A stretch of DNA of 64,000 nucleotides, from NCBI GenBank assembly GCA_002748735.1, contig PDTC01000011.1, positions 167,998-231,997 of the forward strand, given 5' to 3'. Origin of the DNA: Desulfobulbus propionicus (lineage in GTDB: Bacteria > Desulfobacterota > Desulfobulbia > Desulfobulbales > Desulfobulbaceae). Numbering within the stretch: the first letter of the stretch is position 1; the number at the start of each line of letters is the position of its first letter. The notes beneath the pieces are model-generated. The model was given only the letters and a program-made list of their open reading frames with translations, ran no database searches and was not told the origin of the DNA. The position numbers and the translations under genes were made by a program. Below are positions 39,904 through 48,423 of this stretch, piece by piece.

Positions 39904-41091
39904 TCAAAATTCTACCCGAAACATGCGGAGCAGGTGGTAGACACAGAGCCCCGCCGCAAATCCCCAGGCCAAGCTGGTCGTAAGAGTTATTCCGGTAATC
40001 ACCAGGCAGATGAACAGGTCATTTCGTTGCTGAAGATCAAGTATTGACAGGCACAGTTCACTGCCGGCGTAAAAGAGGAGTACACCGAGCATGGCAAGAG
40101 GTACGAGCTGGGCAATGACAACCACCGAATCACCAAACAACAGGGCCAACAACAGAAAAAGACCGCCAACAATCAGATTGGAGCCCCCGGTTCGGGCTCC
40201 AAAGCGATAGTGCGCAGCAAGTCCTCCGGCGCCGTGGCACATGGGCATTCCACCCAGGAAAAATCCACCGATATTGGCAAGGCCCATGCTGATGCACAGC
40301 GCCTTATCGGTACTCCGGTACGCCTTGCCGTTGAAATATCGACGGGCAAGATCTGCGTTGGCCAGCACCGCATTACCAATTGTCATTGGAAGCTGTGGCA
40401 AGACCAGGAGAAGAAACGCCGTGACAAGGGAGGTCAACGATGGCAGTCCTTGGGGCAGCAGTTTTGGCGGGAAAAGACCCACAGTGAGTCGATGCATGCC
40501 GTCACCAAGCAGGAGGCCCAGGACAAGGCCGAAGAGGAGCAGGGAAGAAGAGGCGGGAAAGCGACGATTGTTGAGGAGAACCAGCACCAGCAGGAAGCCG
40601 AGACCAGCGAGCAGATACTGGAGGGGAAGACCTATTACATCCTGAAACTGAAAAAAAGGTTCAGCAGCACCGTGCTGTTCCTGAAAGCCGGAGGTGCCCA
40701 TTGCCAGCCTGACGCCGCCACCCATGAGTAAAAGCCCTGTTGAAAGCTGCACTCCGCGGATGACAGGAAACGGTGTCAATCGACTGATCACCCCTATCAG
40801 GTTGGTTACGCCGATTCCCAGCAGAATTATACCCATACAAAGACCGGCAGCCAGTACCTGGTCTGCACCCAGCTCCATGGCGATGGCATAGGAGGCGATA
40901 GCCTTCATGGGTTGCACTGCCACTGGAATTCTGAAGTACAGTCCGGCACAACAGTAGAATAATCCTATACTGTAAAATACTCCCCGGGCATCAAGGTGGT
41001 TGATCATGATCATGCCCAGCGCCAAAGGCAGGAGCACCCCCAGATCGCCAAGAGACCCTGAAATCTCCATTCTACTGAAACGAAAAGGCAT
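39904..41091 (-). CDS. MOT1-type molybdate (sulfate-permease-like) transporter
   Basis: Inner-membrane transporter of 395 residues with about ten hydrophobic segments, of the MOT1 branch of the SulP-related families, linked to molybdate uptake. The N-terminal ISGSLGDLGVLLPLALGM and the VAVQPMKAIASY motif are its signatures, the latter repeated in style at MPMCHGAGGLAAHYRFGARTGG. GAGGAG lies before the ATG with good spacing. It is the last gene after the BirA-like gene on the same strand, 57 bases downstream. Substrate is taken from the family, not shown here. Confidence 0.82.
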   Translation of the reverse strand: MPFRFSRMEISGSLGDLGVLLPLALGMIMINHLDARGVFYSIGLFYCCAGLYFRIPVAVQPMKAIASYAIAMELGADQVLAAGLCMGIILLGIGVTNLIGVISRLTPFPVIRGVQLSTGLLLMGGGVRLAMGTSGFQEQHGAAEPFFQFQDVIGLPLQYLLAGLGFLLVLVLLNNRRFPASSSLLLFGLVLGLLLGDGMHRLTVGLFPPKLLPQGLPSLTSLVTAFLLLVLPQLPMTIGNAVLANADLARRYFNGKAYRSTDKALCISMGLANIGGFFLGGMPMCHGAGGLAAHYRFGARTGGSNLIVGGLFLLLALLFGDSVVVIAQLVPLAMLGVLLFYAGSELCLSILDLQQRNDLFICLVITGITLTTSLAWGFAAGLCVYHLLRMFRVEF

Positions 41092-41148
41092 TCTTCACTC
41101 CTCAGGCCAGAGGACCTTCAGGCTATGGCGGCAGCCATGATCTTTCAT

Positions 41149-42036
41149 TTAGCAGTAGAGCAGTTCTCCGGCATACTCGATGCGTTCGGCACCATCGCCG
41201 AGCCGCAGCACAAGGCCGCCCCATCGGTCAATGTCAAGGACTTTGGCACGGTACAGAGGGGTACGCTGCACATCATGGCCAAACACCACGTCACGTCCAA
41301 CAGTGTCACTGAGGTTCTTCCAGCGACTGACCACTCCGGGGAGCCCGACGACCTGCTGCGAACCATTTTCCAGGTGGTCTGCCTCTTGCAGATGGAGTAG
41401 ACCAATATTCCAGACCAGCCGAGCGAGGAGATCCAGGGCTAACTGCTGGAGCTCGACTGTACAGCCCGTCAGGGCGCGCATGGAGATGGCAGTGTCGCGC
41501 AGTTCATCGGGAAAATCCTGGTTATTGCCGTTGATCCCCACTCCCAACAAATGATACCGTTGCCCTTCGGGGGCGGTGATCGTCCGACAGAGAATACCTG
41601 CCAGTTTTCGCCCCCTGACATGCACATCGTTGACCCATTTGAGACACGCTGTTATTCCGTGCATCCTGATCGTCTCACAACAGGCAATACCGACACTCAG
41701 CGGTAACAGCCCGGCAAAGGCCGGCAGCAGAGTATCACTCCAGGCCATGGCCAGCCAGAGCCCTCCTTGCGGAGCATGCCACTGCCGGTTAAATCTGCCA
41801 ACAGCTGCGTTGAGATGCCCAGCAATGATCACTGTACCGCACGGCAGTGATCGGTCTTTTTTCACCGTAACGGAGAGCAGCTCTTCGAGACGTTCCATAC
41901 AACGGCCAAGACACCGGTGATATTCTATAACGCTACCCACGGGAGCACCATAGCGTAACACCTCATCTGCACCTGTAACGGTAGTGTAAAAGAGCTCTCT
42001 GGCCCGGTCTAGAACCATCGCATGCGTCAATTCCAT
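41149..42036 (-). CDS. Divergent BirA-like biotin/lipoate protein ligase
   Basis: 295-residue protein with the catalytic-domain pattern of biotin-protein ligases: NRQWHAPQGGLWLAMAW, the Lys loop CLKWVNDVHVRGRKLAGIL and the LLGVGINGNNQDFP segment, then a C-terminal SH3-like end. There is no N-terminal HTH, so it is not a BirA repressor. Key loops differ: the GRGRRGR biotin-adenylate loop reads AAVGRFNRQ, the STN motif region reads CLGRCME, and KWPND is KWVND. It may activate an acyl group other than biotin or serve the carrier-like protein encoded 24 bases upstream. Function uncertain. Confidence 0.7.
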   Translation of the reverse strand: MELTHAMVLDRARELFYTTVTGADEVLRYGAPVGSVIEYHRCLGRCMERLEELLSVTVKKDRSLPCGTVIIAGHLNAAVGRFNRQWHAPQGGLWLAMAWSDTLLPAFAGLLPLSVGIACCETIRMHGITACLKWVNDVHVRGRKLAGILCRTITAPEGQRYHLLGVGINGNNQDFPDELRDTAISMRALTGCTVELQQLALDLLARLVWNIGLLHLQEADHLENGSQQVVGLPGVVSRWKNLSDTVGRDVVFGHDVQRTPLYRAKVLDIDRWGGLVLRLGDGAERIEYAGELLYC

Positions 42037-42060
42037 GACCAGTCACCAGGGTACAGGCGG

Positions 42061-42720
42061 TTATTCCCAGTCAGCCTTGACCCGGGTAATCACCTTCTGT
42101 ACGATTGGCAGCTTTTCTTTAGCACAAATACCAACAAGAGGCATACCCTGGTCTACAGACTCGCCAGGATGAAAGTAGACAGAGTGAATCACGCCCGGCT
42201 CTCCTTCGTAATATACGGGGGTGTCCCGTTTCATTAACGACATGGTAAACAGCTCATCCCCTGACTTGACCTGCACGGCGCGGGCACCCTGCTGATCAAT
42301 ACGGGACTGAATATCCATGGCAAAGTAGTAGCGGGCCCGCTCTGGTGCGGGAAAAAGAAAAAGGACCTCCTGCAAAATCTTCTCAATAATCTCTTTTTTC
42401 TTGAGAGGATGACGGATGGTCAACAGTTTTTCCCCGGCCTCGACAAACTGTCCCTCCAGGTCTTGATTGAGATCACTGACAGTGCCATTGGTTTTGCAAG
42501 TGATCACCTTTTTATTACGCTCGCGGTTGATCTCGTACATGGCTGTTCCGGGGAGGTGCTGCCACTCCCCTCCCGGACCTTCAACCTCGTCACCCTCCTT
42601 GACCACAAAGTGGACAATGCCACCATGGACAGCGTGCATATCAATGTAGGTAAAGGGATCGGATCTATATCGGTTTAAAAGTTCATCAAACTGTAAGGTA
42701 TCGGACATGACGGTATCCAT
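42061..42720 (-). CDS. Biotinyl/lipoyl-domain-like protein lacking an acceptor lysine
   Basis: 219 residues with two barrel-sandwich-like segments. The first (about 27-108) reads GGIVHFVVKEGDEVEGPGG ... ITCKTNGTVSDL ... QFVEAGEKLLTI, the second (about 175-205) GVIHSVYFHPGESVDQGMPLVGI, both matching biotinyl/lipoyl domain halves. The (A)MKM tetrapeptide that carries biotin, or the DK of lipoyl domains, is missing: the equivalent region reads NRERNKKV in the first and CAKEKL in the second. It lies just upstream of the BirA-like gene and is probably co-transcribed. Start ATG 42720 or 42708. Role unknown; perhaps a non-carboxylase scaffold or an acceptor used differently. Confidence 0.65.
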   Translation of the reverse strand: MDTVMSDTLQFDELLNRYRSDPFTYIDMHAVHGGIVHFVVKEGDEVEGPGGEWQHLPGTAMYEINRERNKKVITCKTNGTVSDLNQDLEGQFVEAGEKLLTIRHPLKKKEIIEKILQEVLFLFPAPERARYYFAMDIQSRIDQQGARAVQVKSGDELFTMSLMKRDTPVYYEGEPGVIHSVYFHPGESVDQGMPLVGICAKEKLPIVQKVITRVKADWE

Positions 42721-42973
42721 GAAGAATCAGGGGTAGTAAGAAGATGGAGAAGGCTTGCTGCTACGGCCCTTCTCTGGGTTCACCTCGCTGTTTTGCGTAA
42801 GAATTTACCGAGGATCTTTATCTCATCGGCACAATGCCGCGTGCACCTTGCTCTTGCTTGAAAGTTGCATAATCAACGCGTTCTGCAAGAGTATTTTCTT
42901 TCGCTTCGGGTTATACTGAGAGTTGCACCGGTTGGCAAGGTCATATTTCCCACAGCTGCGACAGCACACTGAC

Positions 42974-43699
42974 ATGAAAAAAGACACCCTGTTTCACAAC
43001 AGAGCAATGAACAAGGACTTTGTTTTCAACGACGCTGTCGCTGATGTCTTCGATGATATGCTCAGCCGGTCAGTCCCGTTCTACACCACGATCATTGACA
43101 TGACCGCCGCTCTCCTTGAGCAGCTCCTTCCCCACGGTGCCTCGATCTATGACCTGGGGTGTTCCACCGGGACGACCCTGATGGAGCTGGCTCGAAGGCT
43201 GGAGGACTCCGAACTGTCTCTGATCGGCATCGACAACGCTCCAGCCATGCTGGCCCAAGCCCGCCGTAAGGCCGAGCGTTTCCGCACCGCTACCCGGATC
43301 AGCTTTATTGAGGCCGACATCACCCGGTATCCCCTGGAAGGAGCCGGAGCCATCCTGTGCAACTACACCCTGCAGTTTCTCCGCCCCCTGGTCAGGGCTG
43401 ATTTCCTCCGCCGCCTCCACGATGCACTGGAACCCGGCGGCGTCTTGGTGCTCAGTGAAAAAATTATCTGTCCCGCCCCCCGGCTCAACCGGTTGTATAT
43501 TGACCGCTATCACACCTTTAAACGACAGCATGGCTATTCTGACCTGGAAATTGCCACCAAGAGAGAAGCCCTGGAAAACGTGTTGATCCCTTTCAGTCTC
43601 GAAGAAAATCTATGTCTGTTGCGAGATGCCGGGTTTGCCGAGGTGGAACCGTTTTTTCTGTGGTTCAATTTTGCTGCCTTTGTCGGCATCAAGTCATGA
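42974..43699 (+). CDS. cmoA: Carboxy-S-adenosyl-L-methionine synthase
   Basis: Converts SAM and prephenate to carboxy-SAM, used by CmoB to modify tRNA wobble uridines. From the ATG at 42974 there are 241 residues, near E. coli length, starting MKKDTLFHNRAMNKDFVFND, with RSVPFYTTIIDMTAALLEQL, the SAM motif YDLGCSTGTTLMELAR, IGIDNAPAMLAQAR and the carboxylate-handling Arg region. An in-frame ATG at 42923 would add 17 residues not found in CmoA. The stop overlaps the start of cmoB (ATGA). Confidence 0.9.
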   Translation: MKKDTLFHNRAMNKDFVFNDAVADVFDDMLSRSVPFYTTIIDMTAALLEQLLPHGASIYDLGCSTGTTLMELARRLEDSELSLIGIDNAPAMLAQARRKAERFRTATRISFIEADITRYPLEGAGAILCNYTLQFLRPLVRADFLRRLHDALEPGGVLVLSEKIICPAPRLNRLYIDRYHTFKRQHGYSDLEIATKREALENVLIPFSLEENLCLLRDAGFAEVEPFFLWFNFAAFVGIKS

Positions 43700-44655
43700 A
43701 CCTCTCTTTTCTCCGGTATTTCCCTAACGCTGACCACGAGCGCATCACCCGGCTGCTGCGACAAAAACGCCGCTGGTTCATGCAGGAGAAGAAAGGTTTT
43801 CTCCGTTATCGCCTCCCCATGGAACAGGTCCAGGATCTGCAAACCTCACACTGTGACTTTAGCGGTGAGGTCGTCCGTATCGGTACGGCTGACGAGCTCA
43901 ATCGCCGACAGCGGGCCAAGGTACAGGAGCTCCTCCAGGCCCTGATGCCCTGGCGAAAAGGACCGTTTGCCATTTTTGGTACCCTGGTTGACGCCGAGTG
44001 GCGCAGCAACCTCAAATGGGACCGACTTCTCCCTGAACTCCCTGACCTGAAAGACAAAATTGTCGGTGATATCGGTTGCAACAACGGCTATTACATGTTC
44101 CGAATGGCCCCTTTTCACCCTGCATATGTCCTTGGCCTGGACCCGCATGTCCAGCATTATTTCACGTTTCAGGCCCTCAACGGCTTTGCCGGATACAGCC
44201 GGCTTGGGGTCGAGCTGCTGGGAATAGAACACCTCCATCTCTTCCCTGACAGCTTCGATGTCCTCTTCTGTCTGGGGGTCATTTATCACCGCCCATCCCC
44301 CATCGACAGCCTGCAGGCCCTTTATACTGCCCTTAAACCCGGAGGAACCCTGTTGCTCGAGTCCCAGGCCATTCCCGGAGATCAGCCCATGGCCCTGTTC
44401 CCGGAGCAGACCTATGCCAAGGTCCCCGGAACCTGGTTTGTTCCCACCACATCCTGCCTGGCCAACTGGCTGACAAGGACAGGGTTTGCCGAGGTTCGCT
44501 GCTTCTGTTCCCACCCCATGAGCCCGGCGGAGCAGCGCCGCACCGAATGGATGGTTTTTGAATCATATGAAGATTTTATTGACAAGAACAACCCCTTGCT
44601 TACTATAGAGGGATATCCTGCCCCTCTGCGGGTCTTTTTTAAGGCGACACGGTAG
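43696..44655 (+). CDS. cmoB: tRNA U34 carboxymethyltransferase
   Basis: Uses carboxy-SAM from CmoA to turn 5-hydroxyuridine at tRNA position 34 into cmo5U. From the ATG at 43696, four bases overlapping the cmoA stop, it has 319 residues. It shows the N-terminal CmoB domain and KGPFAIFGTLVDAEWRSNLKWDRL, then IVGDIGCNNGYYMFRMA (SAM site), VLGLDPHVQHYFTFQALN, LGVIYHRPSPIDSLQAL and the C-terminal WMVFESYEDFID. The gene pair is complete and translationally coupled. Confidence 0.93.
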   Translation: MNLSFLRYFPNADHERITRLLRQKRRWFMQEKKGFLRYRLPMEQVQDLQTSHCDFSGEVVRIGTADELNRRQRAKVQELLQALMPWRKGPFAIFGTLVDAEWRSNLKWDRLLPELPDLKDKIVGDIGCNNGYYMFRMAPFHPAYVLGLDPHVQHYFTFQALNGFAGYSRLGVELLGIEHLHLFPDSFDVLFCLGVIYHRPSPIDSLQALYTALKPGGTLLLESQAIPGDQPMALFPEQTYAKVPGTWFVPTTSCLANWLTRTGFAEVRCFCSHPMSPAEQRRTEWMVFESYEDFIDKNNPLLTIEGYPAPLRVFFKATR

Positions 44656-44663
44656 GAAAACAA

Positions 44664-44696
44664 CAGCTGCACATGTGCAGCTGTACCTGCTGTTTT
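44664..44696 (+). terminator. Perfect 22-bp palindrome and T-run after cmoB
   Basis: ACAGCTGCACATGTGCAGCTGT is self-complementary over its whole length and is followed by CTGCTGTTTTTA. It may end the cmoAB transcript; the absence of a loop beyond four bases is unusual but workable. Confidence 0.45.
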
Positions 44697-44722
44697 TATA
44701 AACGGACGACAAGGTTAGCACT

Positions 44723-45271
44723 ATGAATCCTGAAAAATGTACATTGTATCATGGCGGCCTGCGGGGCGCTGAATCGGCCTTTGGAGAATGTGCTGAAACG
44801 TACGGTGTTAATGAAACAATTTTCACCTTTGAAGGGCACAAACTACACCGGGAGAAAAATCCGGTTATACTCAGCGCAGATGAGCTACAACGGGGTGATA
44901 TCAGCATGGAAATTGCCTCACGGATGATGAACCGTACCTACTACGAAACAGAGAAGATCCGCAAGGTTCTCCAGACCATCTTTCACATGGTCAACAAGGG
45001 GCATCAGGTGTTCGTCATTGGCACTATCCTCGAAGATGCGTCAGTCAAAGGCGGCACTGGTTGGGCCGTCGAGCTGGCCAAACTCTTCAATCGGCCCCTG
45101 CATGTCTTTGACCAGGGCCAGGAAAAATGGTTCACCTGGAAGGAGGAAACCTGGCAGGAGGACAGCCCCCGAATTACCTACAGCACCTTTGTGGGCTCAG
45201 GGACCCGCTACCTCAATGAAGTGGGAATAAAAGCGATCGAAGACCTGTTTGCCAGCAGTTTCACCAGCTGA
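44723..45271 (+). CDS. SLOG/Rossmann-fold-like protein of unknown function
   Basis: 182 residues, start ATG 44723. The N-terminal LYHGGLRGAESAFGECAETYGVN resembles the (S/H)GGxxGAD nucleotide-binding loop of SLOG-superfamily proteins (DprA/LOG-like putative nucleotide- or molybdenum-carrier proteins). A second conserved stretch reads VIGTILEDASVKGGTGWAVELAKLFNRPLHVFDQ, fitting a Rossmann-type sheet. Enzymatic activity cannot be assigned. Stands alone between cmoAB and the M23 gene with a terminator after it. Confidence 0.6.
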   Translation: MNPEKCTLYHGGLRGAESAFGECAETYGVNETIFTFEGHKLHREKNPVILSADELQRGDISMEIASRMMNRTYYETEKIRKVLQTIFHMVNKGHQVFVIGTILEDASVKGGTGWAVELAKLFNRPLHVFDQGQEKWFTWKEETWQEDSPRITYSTFVGSGTRYLNEVGIKAIEDLFASSFTS

Positions 45272-45337
45272 TGCCAGCCGTTTTCCCCCATCGTTGAGAC
45301 AACCACCCAAAATATCATCAGAGATGGCGCCTCTTCA

Positions 45338-45370
45338 GGGGAACGGAATTTTCTGTTCCCCTATCTTTTA
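45338..45370 (+). terminator. Rho-independent terminator after the SLOG-like gene
   Basis: GGGGAAC (45338-45344) / GTTCCCC (45355-45361) stem with a partly paired inner loop, then a T-rich ATCTTTTA. Confidence 0.75.
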
Positions 45371-45441
45371 TCTTGAAAAATCTCTGAAGACCGAATAGAG
45401 AGTAATTGCCTTTCATGTTGATACCTTAGGTATACAGTTCT

Positions 45442-46389
45442 ATGGCCGACCAAAAAATACATCTTATCATCACCGGCGAAAGAGGAACATCCAGAGCCCT
45501 GACCATTAAAAAGAATACGGTGTACAGAAGTGTTCTCTTCGGGGTGATCATCACCCTGGGGGCGATAGTGGGCCTTTCTAGCGCTCTCCGGTATTACCAG
45601 GCCAACCTCCGCCTGAATCAACGGGTTGCGGATCTCGCCCGTCAGATGCACACGGAAAGACTGGCCCTGCAGACACAGCTCGAGGCAAGCCATACACAAT
45701 TCCAGGCGGAGCGCCACGAAAAAAATCGTCTTGTCGCCGAATACCAGGAAGAAATCGCCCAGTTGATGGAAGAGCAGGAGACCAAAATTCTAAGCAGTAT
45801 CAGTCGACTGGATGAACGGGCCAAGGTTATCGAGTCGGTTATGGATACCATTGGCGTAGAATTGAAGGTAGATACAGATGAAAATCACTCGGGTGGCCCG
45901 TTCATTGCGGCCGAACCCTTTCTCGGAGAACGCCTAATCCAGGAAACGGAACAGTATCTGGATTTCCTCGAAAAAATGCCCCTGGGGCGACCCGTTCCCG
46001 GAACGGTAAGCTCCGGCTTTGGCAAGCGGCATGACCCCTTCAACCACTGTCCAGCCTTCCACTCTGGCATAGATTTCAGGGGGAAAACCGGCACCCCTGT
46101 CAGGGTAACCGGTAACGGTCGAGTCAGGATCTCTTCCTACAACAAGAGCTTTGGCAACTATGTTGTCATTCGTCACGACAATGGCTACCAGACCGTGTAC
46201 GGCCACCTGTATAAACGCCTGGTTAAACGGGGGCAACAGGTTAAGCGTGGCCAGGAGATTGGTCTGCTGGGCAACAGTGGACGATCCACCGGCTCCCATC
46301 TCCACTATGAGGTTCGCCTCAACGGCAAGGCTATCAATCCTGCCAAGCTTATCAATGTTGCCAACCTCTCCTTGAAACTAAGTAAGTAG
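45442..46389 (+). CDS. Membrane-anchored M23 (LytM) peptidase with coiled coil
   Basis: Periplasmic murein endopeptidase or activator. The 315 residues show a short cytoplasmic N-terminus, one membrane segment (about 33-50), a coiled coil (about 55-135) rich in Glu/Gln/Arg, then a C-terminal M23 domain with GTVSSGFGKRHDPF, the zinc ligands in HSGIDF and HLHYEV and the catalytic His region YGHLY. All zinc ligands are present, so it may be active. It is followed by a bactofilin, a pairing known in curved or stalked bacteria where the bactofilin localises the peptidase. Confidence 0.9.
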   Translation: MADQKIHLIITGERGTSRALTIKKNTVYRSVLFGVIITLGAIVGLSSALRYYQANLRLNQRVADLARQMHTERLALQTQLEASHTQFQAERHEKNRLVAEYQEEIAQLMEEQETKILSSISRLDERAKVIESVMDTIGVELKVDTDENHSGGPFIAAEPFLGERLIQETEQYLDFLEKMPLGRPVPGTVSSGFGKRHDPFNHCPAFHSGIDFRGKTGTPVRVTGNGRVRISSYNKSFGNYVVIRHDNGYQTVYGHLYKRLVKRGQQVKRGQEIGLLGNSGRSTGSHLHYEVRLNGKAINPAKLINVANLSLKLSK

Positions 46390-46547
46390 CTGCTGTTTCT
46401 GTACTTCCGGCTACCTGTCCGGGGCAATGACGGCGTTCTCAGTGCCTCGACGTTGTTGGCAACAACACAGAAACGCTGACCAACAGCATCCCTATCCCAT
46501 TATCGACAAAGAGTTACAACAAAGATATACCAACACCTGGTGAAAGT

Positions 46548-47024
46548 ATGGCACTGTTCAACAGCAAAGATGAAAAAAAAAGCCCAAAGACACCTGAAGA
46601 TTACCGAAAAGAAGCCTCGAAAACAGCAAAGGAGCCAATTTCTTCGATAATCTCCAAGGAGATGCATATCCATGGCGAGGTAACCTTCAAAGGAAAGGCC
46701 AGACTCGATGGCGTTATCGAAGGCAATGTCGCTGGGGAGAACTTTATCCTTAGCGAAACTGGCCGGGTAAAGGGAGATCTCCAGCTGACGTCGCTGGTTT
46801 GCCACGGTACTGTCGAGGGCAACATCAAGGCCAAGCTGGTTGCCGTGCATAGCCAGGCGGTGGTCAAGGGCAAGCTGGTTGCCGGTAATCTCACGGTTGA
46901 ACCGGGTGCGTCTTTAAACGGCGAGATCAGCACGGCCAATGCCACTGCCGGAAATGAATCTTCTGAACTTACGGCCAGGGCGCCACAGGTTTCTTTGCCC
47001 AAAACCACCAAGCCTGAGAAGTAA
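46548..47024 (+). CDS. Bactofilin
   Basis: Polymer-forming cytoskeletal protein of 158 residues. A charged N-terminal tail (about 40 residues) is followed by the right-handed beta-helix core with regularly spaced small/hydrophobic residues: IHGEVTFKGKARLDGVIEG, VKGDLQLTSLVCHGTVEGNI, VVKGKLVAGNLTVEPGASLNG, then a disordered tail rich in Ala/Thr/Lys. The 158-bp gap to the M23 gene suggests separate or weakly linked expression. It likely positions the neighbouring peptidase or other envelope factors. Confidence 0.9.
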   Translation: MALFNSKDEKKSPKTPEDYRKEASKTAKEPISSIISKEMHIHGEVTFKGKARLDGVIEGNVAGENFILSETGRVKGDLQLTSLVCHGTVEGNIKAKLVAVHSQAVVKGKLVAGNLTVEPGASLNGEISTANATAGNESSELTARAPQVSLPKTTKPEK

Positions 47025-47037
47025 AGGCTGAGCGGTC

Positions 47038-48423
47038 TTATTTGCCGAGACAAAATCTTGTAAAGATAGTGTCAAGGACATCCTCAGGGGTCGTCAGTCC
47101 AACGATATCTCCGAGATGATCAAGGGCTGACTGCACCTCGACAGCGAGCAGGTCTGCCGGTTCTCCCCTGTGCAGGGCAGTCATTGTTCGCTGCACGGCT
47201 TCCAGGGTCTTTTCCAGAGCTGTCCGGTGGCGGAGGCTGGGTGCGCAGGCAGGGCGCTCTCGGCAAGCCCCCTCCTTCGCACCCAGCACGTTTTTTTCCA
47301 CTGCGGTAAACAGCAGATCAAGCCCGTCTCCCCGTCGGGCTGACAGGCAGATGCCGTCTGTAAAGCGTTCCTGGAGCGCACGTACCTCTGTTGGCTCAGC
47401 AATATCGACCTTGTTGATCACCACCAGGTGCGGCCGGTCGGCCAGGGAGGCGTAGAGGTCCAGATCTTCCTGCTGGCAACCGCTGTCACCATCAACCATG
47501 AACAGCACCAGATCGGCAGTGGCAACCTTCTGCCGAGCCCGCTCTATTCCCAACCCTTCAACGGGGTCGGCATGGTCACGGATACCTGCAGTATCGACGA
47601 GCTGCACCGGGATACCACGGACATCAACCCACTCCTCAAGAGTGTCCCTGGTCGTCCCTGGCTGCTCGTTCACCAGGGCGCGCTCCTCCTGGAGCAGCCT
47701 GTTGAGCAGACTGGATTTCCCCACATTGGGCCGCCCGGCCAGCACCACCTTGATCCCTTCCCGTAAAATTTTTCCCTGAACGCTCCGGCCGATCAGCTCC
47801 TGAAGAGGAACCTCCACCATCTTTTCAAGCTGTTGCACCAGGCTCACCGTATCAAGGAGCTCCATGTCCTCGTCGGGAAAATCAATGGCCACTTCAAGCA
47901 GGGCGAGGCAGTCGATCAACGCCTGGTGAACAGCCTCAATTTCTTGCGAGAGCACCCCCTGCATCTGGCTGAGAGCCATGGCCGCCCCGGCGTCGGTTCT
48001 TGCCTGAACAAGATCAATAACAGCTTCTGCACGGGTAAGGTCAATCCGGCCGGCAAGAAAGGCCCGTTTGGTAAACTCTCCAGGTTCGGCAACTCTGGCG
48101 CCCTGTAAGAGCACCTCATGGAGGACCTTGTGCAACACGAGGGCAGAACCATGACAGTGGATCTCCACCACGTCTTCACGGGTATAGGAACGAGGAGCCT
48201 GCATGAGTACGGCCAGAACCTCATCAAGGATCTGGCCGTCTGCGCCGGCGATAGTGCCGTAATAGAGTTGATGGCTGGTGAACTCGCTGCGCTTTGGCCG
48301 AAAAAGCGAGTGAAGAATCCGAGCGGATTGCGGCCCTGAGAGGCGAACGATGCCTATACCACCGGCGCCGGGAGCAGTAGCGATAGCGGCAATGGTTTCA
48401 TTCGCTTCCGGCACGGTCGCCAC
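47038..48423 (-). CDS. mnmE: tRNA uridine-5-carboxymethylaminomethyl modification GTPase
   Basis: With MnmG, forms cmnm5U at the tRNA wobble position. The 461 residues show an N-terminal folate-binding domain starting ETIAAIATAPGAGGIGIVRLSG, a helical part, an inserted G domain with Walker A GRPNVGKSSLLN, DTAGIRD and NKVD, and the C-terminal CLGK after IFTRF, the conserved FCxGK end. Overlaps jag/khpB by 26 bases in a different frame; last gene of the rpmH cluster. mnmG lies 9 kb away on the other strand. Confidence 0.97.
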   Translation of the reverse strand: MATVPEANETIAAIATAPGAGGIGIVRLSGPQSARILHSLFRPKRSEFTSHQLYYGTIAGADGQILDEVLAVLMQAPRSYTREDVVEIHCHGSALVLHKVLHEVLLQGARVAEPGEFTKRAFLAGRIDLTRAEAVIDLVQARTDAGAAMALSQMQGVLSQEIEAVHQALIDCLALLEVAIDFPDEDMELLDTVSLVQQLEKMVEVPLQELIGRSVQGKILREGIKVVLAGRPNVGKSSLLNRLLQEERALVNEQPGTTRDTLEEWVDVRGIPVQLVDTAGIRDHADPVEGLGIERARQKVATADLVLFMVDGDSGCQQEDLDLYASLADRPHLVVINKVDIAEPTEVRALQERFTDGICLSARRGDGLDLLFTAVEKNVLGAKEGACRERPACAPSLRHRTALEKTLEAVQRTMTALHRGEPADLLAVEVQSALDHLGDIVGLTTPEDVLDTIFTRFCLGK

